This document shows, one piece after another, positions 1 through 9,111 of a stretch of 45,408 nucleotides of DNA; within the stretch, counting starts at the first letter, position 1, and each line of letters opens with the position of its first letter. A program made the translations under genes and the position numbers. The stretch comes from Paludibacteraceae bacterium (GTDB lineage Bacteria; Bacteroidota; Bacteroidia; Bacteroidales; Paludibacteraceae). Below the pieces are notes generated by a model, which was not told where the DNA came from, did not search any database, and was given only the letters and a program-made list of their open reading frames with translations. The stretch spans positions 1 to 45,408 of the forward strand of contig JAFYZR010000080.1 of NCBI GenBank assembly GCA_017557345.1, given 5' to 3'.

Positions 1-174
1 ATTCCCATTGCCGAGAACCGGATGACGCACGCCGACTACTTCCGCCGCGTGGCCTTCTACATCAAACAAACCTACGGAGTCGAGGTGGACAAGTCCGGCA
101 AAGACCTTTCCCGCGCCTGCTTCCTGCCTTACGACCCAGAAGCTTACATCAACCCTAATTACGCCCTCAGATAA
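1..174 (+). CDS. VirE N-terminal/BT4734-like protein, C-terminal end (partial)
   Basis: The window opens inside this gene; 57 codons remain, read in frame 1 to a TAA at 172-174. The visible tail (FRRVAFYIKQTYGVEVDKSGKD, then LSRACFLPYDPEAYINPNYA) matches the end of the VirE-N/BT4734-BF3469 domain, a primase-like fold that in Bacteroidales usually precedes or is fused to a PriCT/DUF3987 protein. Its stop codon overlaps the ATG of the next gene (TAATG), so the two are translationally coupled and probably act together in nucleic-acid metabolism of a mobile or phage-derived element. The family assignment rests on a short fragment plus the neighbour. Confidence 0.7.
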   Translation: MPIAENRMTHADYFRRVAFYIKQTYGVEVDKSGKDLSRACFLPYDPEAYINPNYALR

Positions 175-2000
175 TGAAAAAGCCCTTCAATCCAGAAGAA
201 TGGGAAGAGCCCGCAAAGCAGCAGACTCCCCAGAATACACAGCCAGTCCAGACTCCGGCCACTGATGCCTCTGATGACATTGAAGTCGTCACCCAGCGCA
301 TCGAAGCCGCCCGGGTGGACATTACCGGCGATTACGCCACCTGGCGCGACATCGGCTTCGCCCTCTCTGATCAGCTGGGCGAGAACGGCCGCGACTACTA
401 CCACCGCATTTCCCGCTTCTATCCGGGCTACACCGAGCAGGAATGCGACCAGCAGTACGACCGCTGCATGCGTGCCCACGGCACCGGCGTCACCATCAAG
501 ACCTTCTTTCAGGCCGCAAAAGACGCTGGCATAAGCGTTTCCGTTCCCTCACATACATCATTTCCCTCAACTCCCTCACACGAGCAAAGGAAAAACGTCA
601 CTTCCGGTGCCCCCTCGAATTCTTCAATTGAGGGAAGTGAGGGAAACGGCGGAAGTGAGGGAGACGAAGACGAGCCCCTGCCCACCTTCGCACTCCAGGT
701 TCGTGACGCCCTCCCGGGCTTCTTTCAGGAAGTAGTGGACCATGCCGACAACGAATTCGATGCCGACATCCTCCTGATCGGCTCCATCGTTTGCATCTCC
801 GCCTGCCTCCCCAACCTGTCCGGCGTCTACGACAACCGTTCCTACTGGCCCAACCTCTACCTCTTTGTCACTGCCCAGGCATCCTCCGGCAAAGGCCGCC
901 TGACGCTCTGCAAGCACATCATCCAGCCCATCCACGACCGTATGCGCGAGATTAACGAAGCCGAGGTCATGGACTACAAGCAGAAGATGCGGGAGTACGA
1001 GATCAACAAGAAGAAACTCAACATGGACAAGCCCGAGGAACCGCCGCTCCGAATGCTCTTCCTGCCGGCAAACGCCAGCTCCACCGCCTTCATCCAGGTG
1101 CTCAACGAGAATGACGGCCGCGGCATCATGTTCGAGACCGAAGGCGACACCCTGGCCAACACCTTCAGCTCCGACTACGGCAACTACTCAGACCACTTCC
1201 GCAAATTCACCCACCACGAGACGGTCTCTTACGTCCGCCGCAAAGACCGCGAATTCGTCTGCGTCGACCAGCCCTGCGTCAGTTGTGTCCTCTCCGGCAC
1301 GCCCAAACAGGTCAGCAGCCTCATCCCGGATGCCGAGAACGGTCTGTTCAGCCGCTTCCTTTTCTACCACCTTGTCGGAGATGACACCTGGAAGAATGTC
1401 TTCGCCCGCAAAGGTCCGGACACGGCCGATGCCTATTTCAAGAATCTGGGTAAACGCTTCTTCGACTTTCACAAGGTCTTCATCGAACTTGGCGACGTGG
1501 AATACGACCTTACGGAGCCCCAGCACGACGCTTTCAACGCCTGGTTCAGTTACGTCTTCAACCGGTTCCCGCAGATGCTGGGCAAGGATTTCAGGGCAAC
1601 GGTGGCCCGCCTGGGACTGATGACCTTCAGGATGATGATGATCTTGTCCGCCGTCCGCGTGATGGACGATGGAGATTACAGCAAACACATTGTCTGTGAC
1701 CAGCGGGATTTCGATACAGCAATGACAATTTCCCGGGCACTCCTGCAGCATTCAGCATACATTTATGACGGTCTGCCGAAGGCCTCCGTAGTCAAGTCAA
1801 AAACCGTCACGCAGAAGACTGTTCGCCGCCAGCTTTTCTGGGACTCTCTGGGCGAAGAATTCGACCGCCAGACCTTCATTGACGTTGCCAAAGGACTCCA
1901 GATGCCACTGAGCACCGCAGAACGCAATATTAAGAAATGGGTGGAAGAAAAACTACTTGAGCGGCTGGATCTCGGAAAATATCGTAAGGCCCGTAAGTGA
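174..2000 (+). CDS. PriCT-2 / DUF3987 helicase-primase-like protein
   Basis: A 608-residue protein starting on the ATG that overlaps the previous stop. Residues about 38-122 look like a primase C-terminal (PriCT-2) domain, with a WRDIGFAL segment and a FFQAAKDAG end. A low-complexity Ser/Glu/Gly linker follows (about 125-170). The rest is a DUF3987 P-loop domain: the segment ending VTAQASSGKGR carries the Walker A-like glycine-lysine turn, and FETEGDTL lies near the expected acidic motif. Such proteins form the replication/primase half of a common Bacteroidales locus with VirE-N proteins and amidases. The linker is encoded by 9-bp repeats with GAGGG cores that reappear in noncoding DNA at 35.23 kb. 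The molecular function is family-level only. Confidence 0.85.
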   Translation: MKKPFNPEEWEEPAKQQTPQNTQPVQTPATDASDDIEVVTQRIEAARVDITGDYATWRDIGFALSDQLGENGRDYYHRISRFYPGYTEQECDQQYDRCMRAHGTGVTIKTFFQAAKDAGISVSVPSHTSFPSTPSHEQRKNVTSGAPSNSSIEGSEGNGGSEGDEDEPLPTFALQVRDALPGFFQEVVDHADNEFDADILLIGSIVCISACLPNLSGVYDNRSYWPNLYLFVTAQASSGKGRLTLCKHIIQPIHDRMREINEAEVMDYKQKMREYEINKKKLNMDKPEEPPLRMLFLPANASSTAFIQVLNENDGRGIMFETEGDTLANTFSSDYGNYSDHFRKFTHHETVSYVRRKDREFVCVDQPCVSCVLSGTPKQVSSLIPDAENGLFSRFLFYHLVGDDTWKNVFARKGPDTADAYFKNLGKRFFDFHKVFIELGDVEYDLTEPQHDAFNAWFSYVFNRFPQMLGKDFRATVARLGLMTFRMMMILSAVRVMDDGDYSKHIVCDQRDFDTAMTISRALLQHSAYIYDGLPKASVVKSKTVTQKTVRRQLFWDSLGEEFDRQTFIDVAKGLQMPLSTAERNIKKWVEEKLLERLDLGKYRKARK

Positions 2001-2062
2001 TTGATATTCATACCTGTTGATAAATAGTTATAAATACTTATACGAATGTCAGAAAAGAATTG

Positions 2063-2070
2063 TAACTTTG
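2063..2070 (+). promoter_or_regulatory. Bacteroidales -7 box TAACTTTG
   Basis: TAACTTTG matches the Bacteroidales TAnnTTTG -7 consensus. No clear TTTG -33 element lies 19-21 bp upstream. A start about 6-8 bp downstream would fall on the 5' arm of the hairpin at 2075-2130, so the transcript would be very short or attenuated. Confidence 0.4.
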
Positions 2071-2074
2071 TAAT

Positions 2075-2130
2075 CGAGAGGAAATACAAGCAAGGAATCC
2101 CAATATTTTTTGGGATTTTTTCGCCTCTCG
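2075..2130 (+). terminator. Nested hairpin with intrinsic terminator; possible short ncRNA or attenuator
   Basis: The inner stem AATCCCAA (2096-2103) / TTGGGATT (2110-2117), 8 perfect pairs with a 6-nt loop, is followed by TTTT (2118-2121). An outer stem CGAGAGG (2075-2081) / CCTCTCG (2124-2130) is also perfect. With the -7 box at 2063-2070 this could be a 45-55 nt RNA ending at the terminator, or an attenuator controlling the genes downstream. It also closes the PriCT transcription unit. Confidence 0.6.
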
Positions 2131-2196
2131 GGCGCAAATTACTAATACCTTCACCACATAGAACGCTACACGGCCATGCTCCGTTTTCAGCAATAT

Positions 2197-2228
2197 CCCC
2201 GCTCTGTCGGGGTGGGTAAAACCACCCC
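2197..2228 (+). promoter_or_regulatory. Two mutually exclusive hairpins
   Basis: CCCCG (2197-2201) can pair with CGGGG (2208-2212). The overlapping GGGGTGG (2209-2215) can instead pair with CCACCCC (2222-2228). Both stems are perfect and share GGGG, so only one can form at a time. They lie 16 bp before the ATG at 2244. This is a switch-like arrangement with no known ligand. The remainder of 2001-2243 holds the terminator described above and nothing else that I recognise. Confidence 0.35.
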
Positions 2229-2243
2229 CAAAATCTTACCGAT

Positions 2244-2939
2244 ATGTATGATCTGATGACCCCCACTATGAGGCGTAATCAGTATCAAACGAGCAAGGAC
2301 ACTTACACTGAATTCGGACATTCTGCACCCCTATTCAAACCGCTTGAAAATCCACCGAACACCAAGATTCAATCCCTTTGGGCAGACCTTCTGGTAATCG
2401 AGCAGAGCCCGCAGCCTGAGATTCTGATAAACGCCTGGCAATCGACGCCTTCTTCCAAATACGACTTCTCCCTCGGCAGGGACAAGATCGTAGTGAAATG
2501 CACCCCGACGGAAGACCGTATTCACGGTTTCTCGCTGGACCAGCTCCGGCCGTCCGTAAAATCCAACATATTGGTCGCGTCTACTGTAATCCGGGAGTCC
2601 GACCCCTGCACAGGCGGTCTTTCCCTGAAGGACCTCTATGCCCGCATCCGCAGCCACGTCTCCGCGGCTGACTCCATGCTGCGGCTCTACCAGATAATCT
2701 CCCAGGTTGTCGGAACCGACGTGGCGCAGTACGAGGGCCTTTTCTTTGACTACCCGTCAGCAGTGGACTATCTGGAATTCTATGATGGGGATGATGTGCC
2801 GGCAATAGACCGGAATTGCATCCCCGCACAAATCTCCGACCTCAGTTTCTCCTGCAATCTCAGCGGACTTGTCGATGTCCGTAAAGGCGATGCATCTCGC
2901 AATCTGAAAGCGAGTTCCTTGTTCCGTTGCCTGGTGTAG
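2244..2939 (+). CDS. PD-(D/E)XK (DUF4420) nuclease-like protein, N-terminally truncated
   Basis: 231 residues. From residue about 42 onward it follows the C-terminal two-thirds of DUF4420 proteins: LWADLLVIEQ, then a KYDF segment and IVVKCTPT, a SLDQLRP segment, and a LSFSCNLSGLVDV end. DUF4420 proteins are usually about 300 residues, and the roughly 80-100 residue N-terminal part is absent: an in-frame TAA at 2217-2219 lies 24 bp before the ATG. The usual ExK of the nuclease core appears as V-V-K, so the catalytic glutamate seems lost. Members are known from restriction-like defence islands, and a restriction-modification gene follows here. I read this as a decaying or regulatory remnant. 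It may still be translated. Confidence 0.6.
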   Translation: MYDLMTPTMRRNQYQTSKDTYTEFGHSAPLFKPLENPPNTKIQSLWADLLVIEQSPQPEILINAWQSTPSSKYDFSLGRDKIVVKCTPTEDRIHGFSLDQLRPSVKSNILVASTVIRESDPCTGGLSLKDLYARIRSHVSAADSMLRLYQIISQVVGTDVAQYEGLFFDYPSAVDYLEFYDGDDVPAIDRNCIPAQISDLSFSCNLSGLVDVRKGDASRNLKASSLFRCLV

Positions 2940-2962
2940 GATCTGCGGCTTTCTTCCCGTTC

Positions 2963-2996
2963 TTTGCGGCAATCCCGCAACTTTTTCGTAAATTTG
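2963..2996 (+). promoter_or_regulatory. Promoter for the restriction-modification gene
   Basis: TTTG at 2963-2966 and TAAATTTG at 2989-2996, with 22 bp between (consensus 19-21), preceded by TTTTTCG. The ATG of the MmeI-like gene is 25 bp downstream of the -7 box. The same TTTTTCG-TAnn(T)TTG block recurs upstream of genes at 37.2, 38.1 and 45.3 kb. Confidence 0.6.
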
Positions 2997-3020
2997 GAGT
3001 CTTGACTAACAACGACCCCT

Positions 3021-5795
3021 ATGGCCTCCATAAATACCCAAAAACAGGCAGCAAAGCAATTCGTTCAGGACTGGTCCGGTAAGGGCTACGAAAAAGGCGA
3101 GACACAGCGTTTCTGGCTCTCCCTGCTGCACAATGTCTTCGGTATCGACGACCCGATGAAAATGATGGAATTCGAGTTTCCGGTTAAGACGATTACCAAG
3201 GAAAAGGGCTCCAACTTCATTGATGCTTATATCCCGGCTACAAAGGTTCTCATCGAGCAGAAAGCTTCTCATATTAAACTGAACGTTAAAGAACGCCAGT
3301 CCGACGGTCAGGAGCTTACACCCTACCAGCAGGCCAGGAGATACGCTGCCGGCCTGCCTCTTTCAATGGCGCCCCGCTGGATTGTTGCCTGCAACTTCTC
3401 CACCTTCGAGGTCCACGATATGGAGCGCCCCAACGACGAACCGGAAATAATCGAACTCCAGGATCTGGAGAAGGAGTACACCCGTCTCAGCTTCCTCGTC
3501 GATAATACCAACGTCCACCTGAAAAAAGAGTTGGAGGTCTCCATCCAGGCCGGTGAAATCGTCGGCGTACTGTATGACAAGATTCTGTCTCAGTATAAAG
3601 ACCCGAATAATCCCGACTCTCAGAAGTCTCTCAATAAACTCTGCGTCCGCCTGGTATTCTGCCTCTATGCTGAGGATGCCGGCATTTTCGGCACCAAGAA
3701 CATGTTCCACGACTATATGGAGCAGTTCCCGGCAGCGATGTTCCGAGAGCAGCTTATCAAGTTGTTCCGCATCCTGGACCAGAAACCGGAAGACCGTGAC
3801 CCTTACGAGGACGAGAAGTTGCTTGCCTTCCCGTATGTGAACGGCGGTATGTTTGCTGGCGACATTGAGATACCCAGAATAAACGACGAGATCCGCACAC
3901 TCATTTTGCAGCGGGCGTCAGATGATTTCGACTGGAGCTTGATTTCACCGACCATCTTCGGTGCCGTGTTTGAATCCACGCTGAACCCGGAAACTCGACG
4001 TGCTGGCGGTATGCACTACACCAGCATCGAGAATATCCATAAGGTCATAGACCCGCTCTTCCTGGACGATTTGAAGGCCGAATTAGCCGATATCAAGGCT
4101 ACTTCCGTGGCCAAGACCAAGAAGGACCGCGCAATTGCCTTCCAGGATAAGCTTGCTGGGCTCAAATTCTTCGATCCTGCTTGCGGCTCGGGTAATTTCC
4201 TTACGGAGTCCTATACGAGCCTAAGAAGGCTTGAAAATGAGGCCCTACGGATTATCTACGGTGGAAATCGTGTCATTGGTGAGATTGCAGAACCCATCAA
4301 GGTCTCCATCAACCAGTTCTACGGCATCGAAATCAACGATTTCGCCTGCTCCGTCGCCCAGACTGCGCTCTGGATTGCAGAGAGCCAGATGATGCAAGAG
4401 ACCGATGAAATCGTGGGCTTTAACCTTGATCCTTTGCCGCTGAAGACCTACACCAACATCCACGAGGGCAACGCCCTCATGATGGATTGGGATGATGTGG
4501 TTCCGTCCAACGAGTTGAACTATATCATGGGCAATCCTCCTTTCGTGGGAGCACGATGGTTGAATACCGAGCAGCGAGAGGATATTAAGAATGTATTTGG
4601 GCCAAAATGGAAGAATTCCGGCATTCTTGATTATGTATGTTGCTGGTACAAGAAAGCATTTGATTATATGAGTGGTACCACTTGCCATGCTGCTCTTGTC
4701 TCAACCAACTCTATCACTCAAGGAGAACATGTCGCTGCCATCTGGAAGCCCTTGTTCGAAATGGGCTTCCACTTCGACTTTGCCCACCGGACTTTTATCT
4801 GGGACAGTGAAGCGTCTGAAAAGGCACACGTTCATTGCGTAATCCTAGGTTTCAGCACCTGTCATTCTGAGCGTCAGCGAAAAATCTATGAGGCTGGTAA
4901 TATGTCTGTAGCCAAGAACATTAACGGCTATCTTCTGGACGCGCCTAATGTTTTTATCGAAAGCAGGGTGAAACCTCTCTGTGATGTCCCGGAAATCCGT
5001 AAAGGAAACCAGCCAACAGATGGTGGCAACCTAATCATAGAAAAAGAGGACTACGATGATTTCATCAAGAAAGAACCTGCGTCGCTGCCTTATATCAAGC
5101 GCTTCTTCGGTGCGAAGGAGTACTTGAACAGCATCCCAAGGTACTGTCTATGGCTGGTAAATGTGCCTCCTTCCCAAATCAAGGCTATGCCGGCTGTTAT
5201 GGATCGCGTGTCCAAGGTTAGGGAAATGAGACTTGCTAGTTCTGACCCCGGCACTCACCGTTTGGCCGAGACACCAACCGTTTTCCGCGAGACAAACAAT
5301 CCTGAACACGCCATTGTAATTCCAGAAGTTTCTTCAGAGCGTCGCAGATATGTTCCAATGAGCTTTATCGGCAAGGACGTGATCTGCAGTAATAAACTCC
5401 AGATTATTCCGGAGGCCAATCTATATGAATTCGGTATCTTGGAGTCATCCGTCCATATGGCTTGGATGAGGGTTGTTTGTGGGCGTCTGGAAATGCGCTA
5501 TGATTACTCGAAGAAAATTGTATACAACAATTTTCCTTGGCCAGATCCTTCGTTGTCTAATTCCACAAAGCAAAAGATTGAACTGACTGCTCAATCCATA
5601 TTAGATGCCAGGGCGCTCTATCCAACCGAAAGCCTTGCTGATCTTTACGATGAGACATTGATGCCTCCCGAGCTCCGTAAAGCCCACCGTGCCAACGACG
5701 CCGCCGTCCTGGAGGCCTACGGCTTCCCCAAAGACGCCACCGAGTCCGACATTGTCGCCCGCCTCTTCAAGATGTACCAGGAGCTCACAAAATAG
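3021..5795 (+). CDS. MmeI-like (Type IIL/IIG) restriction-modification protein
   Basis: A 924-residue single-chain enzyme predicted to cut DNA and methylate adenine at one recognised site. The N-terminal nuclease core is visible as D68 followed by E79-x-K81, the MmeI-type PD-ExK pattern. A helical connector follows. The N6-adenine methyltransferase domain has motif I FFDPACGSGN (about residue 382) and the catalytic NPPF at 505-508. The C-terminal third (about 640-890) is the variable target-recognition region, which fixes the DNA site and cannot be read from sequence alone. Length (MmeI is about 919) and all catalytic motifs are intact, so it is probably active. It sits between the PriCT gene and the amidase as a defence insertion and has its own promoter. 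Confidence 0.9.
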   Translation: MASINTQKQAAKQFVQDWSGKGYEKGETQRFWLSLLHNVFGIDDPMKMMEFEFPVKTITKEKGSNFIDAYIPATKVLIEQKASHIKLNVKERQSDGQELTPYQQARRYAAGLPLSMAPRWIVACNFSTFEVHDMERPNDEPEIIELQDLEKEYTRLSFLVDNTNVHLKKELEVSIQAGEIVGVLYDKILSQYKDPNNPDSQKSLNKLCVRLVFCLYAEDAGIFGTKNMFHDYMEQFPAAMFREQLIKLFRILDQKPEDRDPYEDEKLLAFPYVNGGMFAGDIEIPRINDEIRTLILQRASDDFDWSLISPTIFGAVFESTLNPETRRAGGMHYTSIENIHKVIDPLFLDDLKAELADIKATSVAKTKKDRAIAFQDKLAGLKFFDPACGSGNFLTESYTSLRRLENEALRIIYGGNRVIGEIAEPIKVSINQFYGIEINDFACSVAQTALWIAESQMMQETDEIVGFNLDPLPLKTYTNIHEGNALMMDWDDVVPSNELNYIMGNPPFVGARWLNTEQREDIKNVFGPKWKNSGILDYVCCWYKKAFDYMSGTTCHAALVSTNSITQGEHVAAIWKPLFEMGFHFDFAHRTFIWDSEASEKAHVHCVILGFSTCHSERQRKIYEAGNMSVAKNINGYLLDAPNVFIESRVKPLCDVPEIRKGNQPTDGGNLIIEKEDYDDFIKKEPASLPYIKRFFGAKEYLNSIPRYCLWLVNVPPSQIKAMPAVMDRVSKVREMRLASSDPGTHRLAETPTVFRETNNPEHAIVIPEVSSERRRYVPMSFIGKDVICSNKLQIIPEANLYEFGILESSVHMAWMRVVCGRLEMRYDYSKKIVYNNFPWPDPSLSNSTKQKIELTAQSILDARALYPTESLADLYDETLMPPELRKAHRANDAAVLEAYGFPKDATESDIVARLFKMYQELTK

Positions 5796-5807
5796 CGCTC
5801 ATAATTC

Positions 5808-5838
5808 TTGCTTTTCTCGCTGATTTTGTGTAACTTAA
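5808..5838 (+). promoter_or_regulatory. Promoter for the amidase gene
   Basis: TTGC at 5808-5811 and TAACTTAA at 5831-5838 with exactly 19 bp between, close to the Bacteroidales TTTG-N19-TAnnTTTG pattern. The leader contains AGGT-GTAA-ACCT and an AACCTAAAC segment resembling the leader motif seen before the genes at 37-45 kb. Confidence 0.45.
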
Positions 5839-5866
5839 AGGTGTAAACCTAAACACAAGACCAGCT

Positions 5867-6457
5867 ATGAAAATCCTCATCGATAACGGCCACGGCCGTG
5901 AAACTCCCGGCAAGCGCAGCCCCGACGGCCGCCTTCTCGAATACGCCTATACTCGCAGCATTGCCCGCCGCATCGTTTCAACCTTGACCGCCCAGGGCTA
6001 TGATGCCGAACTCCTCGTTCCCGAGCAGGAAGACATCTCCCTGCCCGAGCGCTGCCGCCGCGTCAACGACTGGTGCCGCCGCCTCGGCAAAGACAACGTC
6101 ATCCTCATCTCCATCCACATCAATGCCGCCGGCCACGGCGACCGCTGGATGAACGCACGCGGCTGGTGCGCCTACACCACCCGTGGCAACACCCGCGCCG
6201 ACCGACTGGCCACCTGCCTCTACGATTCCGCTGCCTGCCATCTCCCCGGCATGCGCCTCCGCACCGACTACACCGACGGTGATCCCGACCTGGAAAAGAA
6301 CTTCTACATTCTCCTACATACAGCTGCGCCGGCAGTATTGTCCGAATCATTATTCATGGACAATCAGGCCGACTGTGACTTCCTTATGACGCCAGAAGGC
6401 CAACAATCGCTTGTTGACCTTCATGTAGACGGAATATGCTCTTTTATGAGTCAATAA
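5867..6457 (+). CDS. N-acetylmuramoyl-L-alanine amidase (Amidase_3)
   Basis: A 196-residue zinc amidase that cleaves the lactyl-amide bond between MurNAc and the stem peptide. Zinc ligands are visible as H9 (IDNGHG), E25 and H84 (SIHINA), and the catalytic glutamate as E160 (VLSES). There is no signal peptide, so export would need a holin-like route or lysis. In Bacteroidales such short amidases accompany VirE-N/PriCT genes, and here two holin-like/spanin-like pairs lie at 39.9-42.5 kb. It could be the endolysin of a phage-derived module. Codon use is GC-rich like the PriCT gene and unlike the AT-rich island that follows. Confidence 0.9.
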   Translation: MKILIDNGHGRETPGKRSPDGRLLEYAYTRSIARRIVSTLTAQGYDAELLVPEQEDISLPERCRRVNDWCRRLGKDNVILISIHINAAGHGDRWMNARGWCAYTTRGNTRADRLATCLYDSAACHLPGMRLRTDYTDGDPDLEKNFYILLHTAAPAVLSESLFMDNQADCDFLMTPEGQQSLVDLHVDGICSFMSQ

Positions 6458-6504
6458 TTGTTTATAGCTCATTTTTGAACGGTTGTTTTTCTGTGAGCGA
6501 CGAG

Positions 6505-7218
6505 TTACTTATGCTTAACAGGCCGAATCATTGCGGGATGGACTCTGTATTTTTCGTCCTTTTCCAGTTGTGTCCCTTTCCAGGTATTTGTTACTGCAAG
6601 AGTATAAGCAAATTCATCACTTAGCTTGGGGGCAAGGGAATTTGACCAATAGTGCGCATATCCGTTATCGTTGATATTAAAATACAACGGATCATAATCT
6701 CCTGGACGTGGCAGAAAAATAGAGTTTCCATTGGGGCCAAGAAGGGCAATTCCTTTGATACCATCTCTTTCGACTTCCTTCCAGGTGCAGCATGAAAGCA
6801 ACTCATCAATATCCTCTAACGTGGGTACCGTCCATCCGTCTCCTAGCATCGCGGTTGCTGCATCATCGGTTGTTTCAAGTATAAGACGATTATCCACAAC
6901 TCCGTATTCATTACTGGTGATATACTTCAAGTATTTTACCTCTCTTCCGCCAGTATAATATGAGTCCTCAATATACCTATATCTACTACCCGCAGAGCAT
7001 GGAGTCACATCTCCCCAGAAGAAGAAATCTCCGTTTTCTTCAGGTGCTGATGCTCCCAAATTCATGTCCGCCCAAAGATTACCGGACGGGAGGCCTAAAT
7101 CTATTGCCGTACATTTTACTTTCGATGTTGTGTTTCCGCAACTAAAGAGACAAAATAATAAAAGGGAAAGACAACTTAACGAATAATACTTCCTCATATG
7201 CTTTAATTTTTTGAACAC
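6505..7218 (-). CDS. Lipoprotein with Fib_succ_major/DUF1566-like domain
   Basis: 237 residues with a lipoprotein signal peptide (hydrophobic LLLFCLFSC, lipidated Cys27 from the first ATG). An internal start at Met8 gives a more usual signal length. The mature part begins AIDLGLPSGNLWADMNLGAS and contains GDFFFWGD and GWTVPTLEDIDELL, the pattern of the Fibrobacter succinogenes major paralogous/DUF1566 domain common in Bacteroidales surface lipoproteins. It is the last gene of the long minus-strand run, 2 bp after the preceding stop, and faces the amidase. Its role is unknown; probably exposed on the outer membrane. Confidence 0.75.
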   Translation of the reverse strand: MFKKLKHMRKYYSLSCLSLLLFCLFSCGNTTSKVKCTAIDLGLPSGNLWADMNLGASAPEENGDFFFWGDVTPCSAGSRYRYIEDSYYTGGREVKYLKYITSNEYGVVDNRLILETTDDAATAMLGDGWTVPTLEDIDELLSCCTWKEVERDGIKGIALLGPNGNSIFLPRPGDYDPLYFNINDNGYAHYWSNSLAPKLSDEFAYTLAVTNTWKGTQLEKDEKYRVHPAMIRPVKHK

Positions 7219-7220
7219 TC

Positions 7221-8984
7221 TTATAGCCTATTCTTAATACCATCTAATGCGTTTTCTGGCAAGAAAGATTCTATTTTGGGGAGCAAATCTTTCGCCTTTG
7301 TTGAATATAAAGTGGACTTATGGTTTTCTCCAATAGTCGATAGAATATCTCTCAAAGTAACATAAATCTCCAACAACTCCGTACCACAAAGAGCATAAAG
7401 ATCAGGGCGGTTATCTGGCACTAAATCAGTAGCGGATTCCATCATGGAGATGCTCTCATTGATGTCTCCTCTATGGGCCAGAACCAGACCTTTGATATAC
7501 TTGGCATTCAAAAGAGATGGAAGGATCCTATCCGGCTCTTTCGTATAGAGTTTCTCAAAGCCATCGAGAGCCTCAGAAACATTCTTGTCAGCTTCATCGA
7601 TTTGCCCGGCTGAGAGATTCAAGATGGCGAGGTTTAAATGGGCCGATGTTTGAACCTCGCAGGCCTCTTCATTGTCACAACTTGTACTCAATAGGGTCTC
7701 ATACAAAGTTACTGCACCTTCAGTATCACCCGTTCTCTGCAACAGGTCGGCTTTTGAAGCCATAATGGCAAGACCTTCTCCACTTTCTTCAAGCTTGAGG
7801 GCTGAGACAATTCCGCATGCCTCGTTGATTAAACTGATTGCAGCATCTGTATCACAATTCAGACAAGCCAAGATCGATTCAAGGTGGCAAATCTGTCCAC
7901 GTACCAGCGTCTGCTTTCCAGCGAGGCCTTTTGCCTGATCAAGTGCTTCTTTTGCTTTATCCTTGTCTACAGAATCTAGGCGCACACGGGCAATACTTAG
8001 AAGAATAGCTGCTATCGACTCATCGTCTTTAGCCATCTGTTCCTTTAGCTGTAAAACATCTATGTTCGCTTCCTCGCCTGTAATAAGCCCTTGCTCTATA
8101 TCCTCGACAAGATGCCGTTGTTCGCGCCTTAGCCTCTGATAAATGGACAAGGCTTCGTCAAATCGATTGCCCAAAAGATGATACTGATTCTCGGTTGCGA
8201 GGAAGAAGGCAAAGTCATGAATCTGGTTGGCAATCTCTCGGACATTGTAACTGGACAGTGGATTCTTAACCAGCTCAAGAATGTTCCGATAGTAGTTGAC
8301 TGTTTTCTGAACCCAGCGACGTTTTTTCTGATCGCTCTCTGCAGAAATGCTCTGCAGGAGTGAATCGACTATCTTTTTGCTGCCTTGGGCAAAGTCCCGG
8401 AGTTCCTCTTGAAGCCGAATGGAACGTTTTATCTGCTCAGAAACAACAGGCTCAGGAACGAATCCTTGGTCAAATTGGGCCTGGTTTACCTCAGAATCAG
8501 TCACAGACTTGTTGAGAGTATTCTCAAGCGATTTTTTAGTCTTTTTCTTGGTCTTAAAAGCGATGTATTTATCGTAATCTCCTGAGGAGAAAACGGAATA
8601 CTTGCGGTTCTTGTATCGATAGAACGTTACCTTGGGGTTTGCAAAGTACTGTTCTTTTTCCTTAAGAAGCTCCGGGACTCGCTCTGCAGAAAACTGCTTT
8701 TGAGACTTGCTCTCGAAAATCTCTTTTATAAGCTCGGCTCTCAAAGGGCTTTTGTCACTTGTGCTCTTTCCCTGAGGTATTAATTCACCATGATGAGCGC
8801 AATACCAAATGTCCTGAATAAGCCTAAAATCTTGAACAATTGAAGACCTGATAGCCTTGAAATCCCCGTCATAAAGGTACTTTTGTCCTGGCTTGCAATA
8901 GATTTCTTTGGCGAAATCGTAAAAAGATTGCCAGCCTTTTTGTAATAGACGATCAATTACCTCAAGTCTTTGGGGTGGGTACAT
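7221..8984 (-). CDS. TPR-like helical protein, unknown function
   Basis: 587 residues, no signal peptide or membrane segment, so probably cytoplasmic. Residues 1-150 form an unfamiliar basic domain (WQSFYDFAKEIY, YRYKNRKYSVFSSGDYDKY). The C-terminal half is alpha-helical with TPR-like spacing (for example LLQRTGDTEGAVTLYETLLS and LAILNLSAGQIDEADKNVSEAL). TPR scaffolds suit a role in binding partners of the kinase/protease island. It precedes the lipoprotein gene by 2 bp. The 127-bp upstream region has no clean consensus promoter. Confidence 0.6.
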   Translation of the reverse strand: MYPPQRLEVIDRLLQKGWQSFYDFAKEIYCKPGQKYLYDGDFKAIRSSIVQDFRLIQDIWYCAHHGELIPQGKSTSDKSPLRAELIKEIFESKSQKQFSAERVPELLKEKEQYFANPKVTFYRYKNRKYSVFSSGDYDKYIAFKTKKKTKKSLENTLNKSVTDSEVNQAQFDQGFVPEPVVSEQIKRSIRLQEELRDFAQGSKKIVDSLLQSISAESDQKKRRWVQKTVNYYRNILELVKNPLSSYNVREIANQIHDFAFFLATENQYHLLGNRFDEALSIYQRLRREQRHLVEDIEQGLITGEEANIDVLQLKEQMAKDDESIAAILLSIARVRLDSVDKDKAKEALDQAKGLAGKQTLVRGQICHLESILACLNCDTDAAISLINEACGIVSALKLEESGEGLAIMASKADLLQRTGDTEGAVTLYETLLSTSCDNEEACEVQTSAHLNLAILNLSAGQIDEADKNVSEALDGFEKLYTKEPDRILPSLLNAKYIKGLVLAHRGDINESISMMESATDLVPDNRPDLYALCGTELLEIYVTLRDILSTIGENHKSTLYSTKAKDLLPKIESFLPENALDGIKNRL

Positions 8985-9111
8985 TTAATCAATCAATAAA
9001 TGTTTAAACACAAGGCGTCGATAAACTATCCAACAAAAGAATTGACTCAAAGAAGTAGGGAGTTCTTGTGCCAAAACCGACATAATAAAAGTTATATCAT
9101 CTCTTCCTTGA

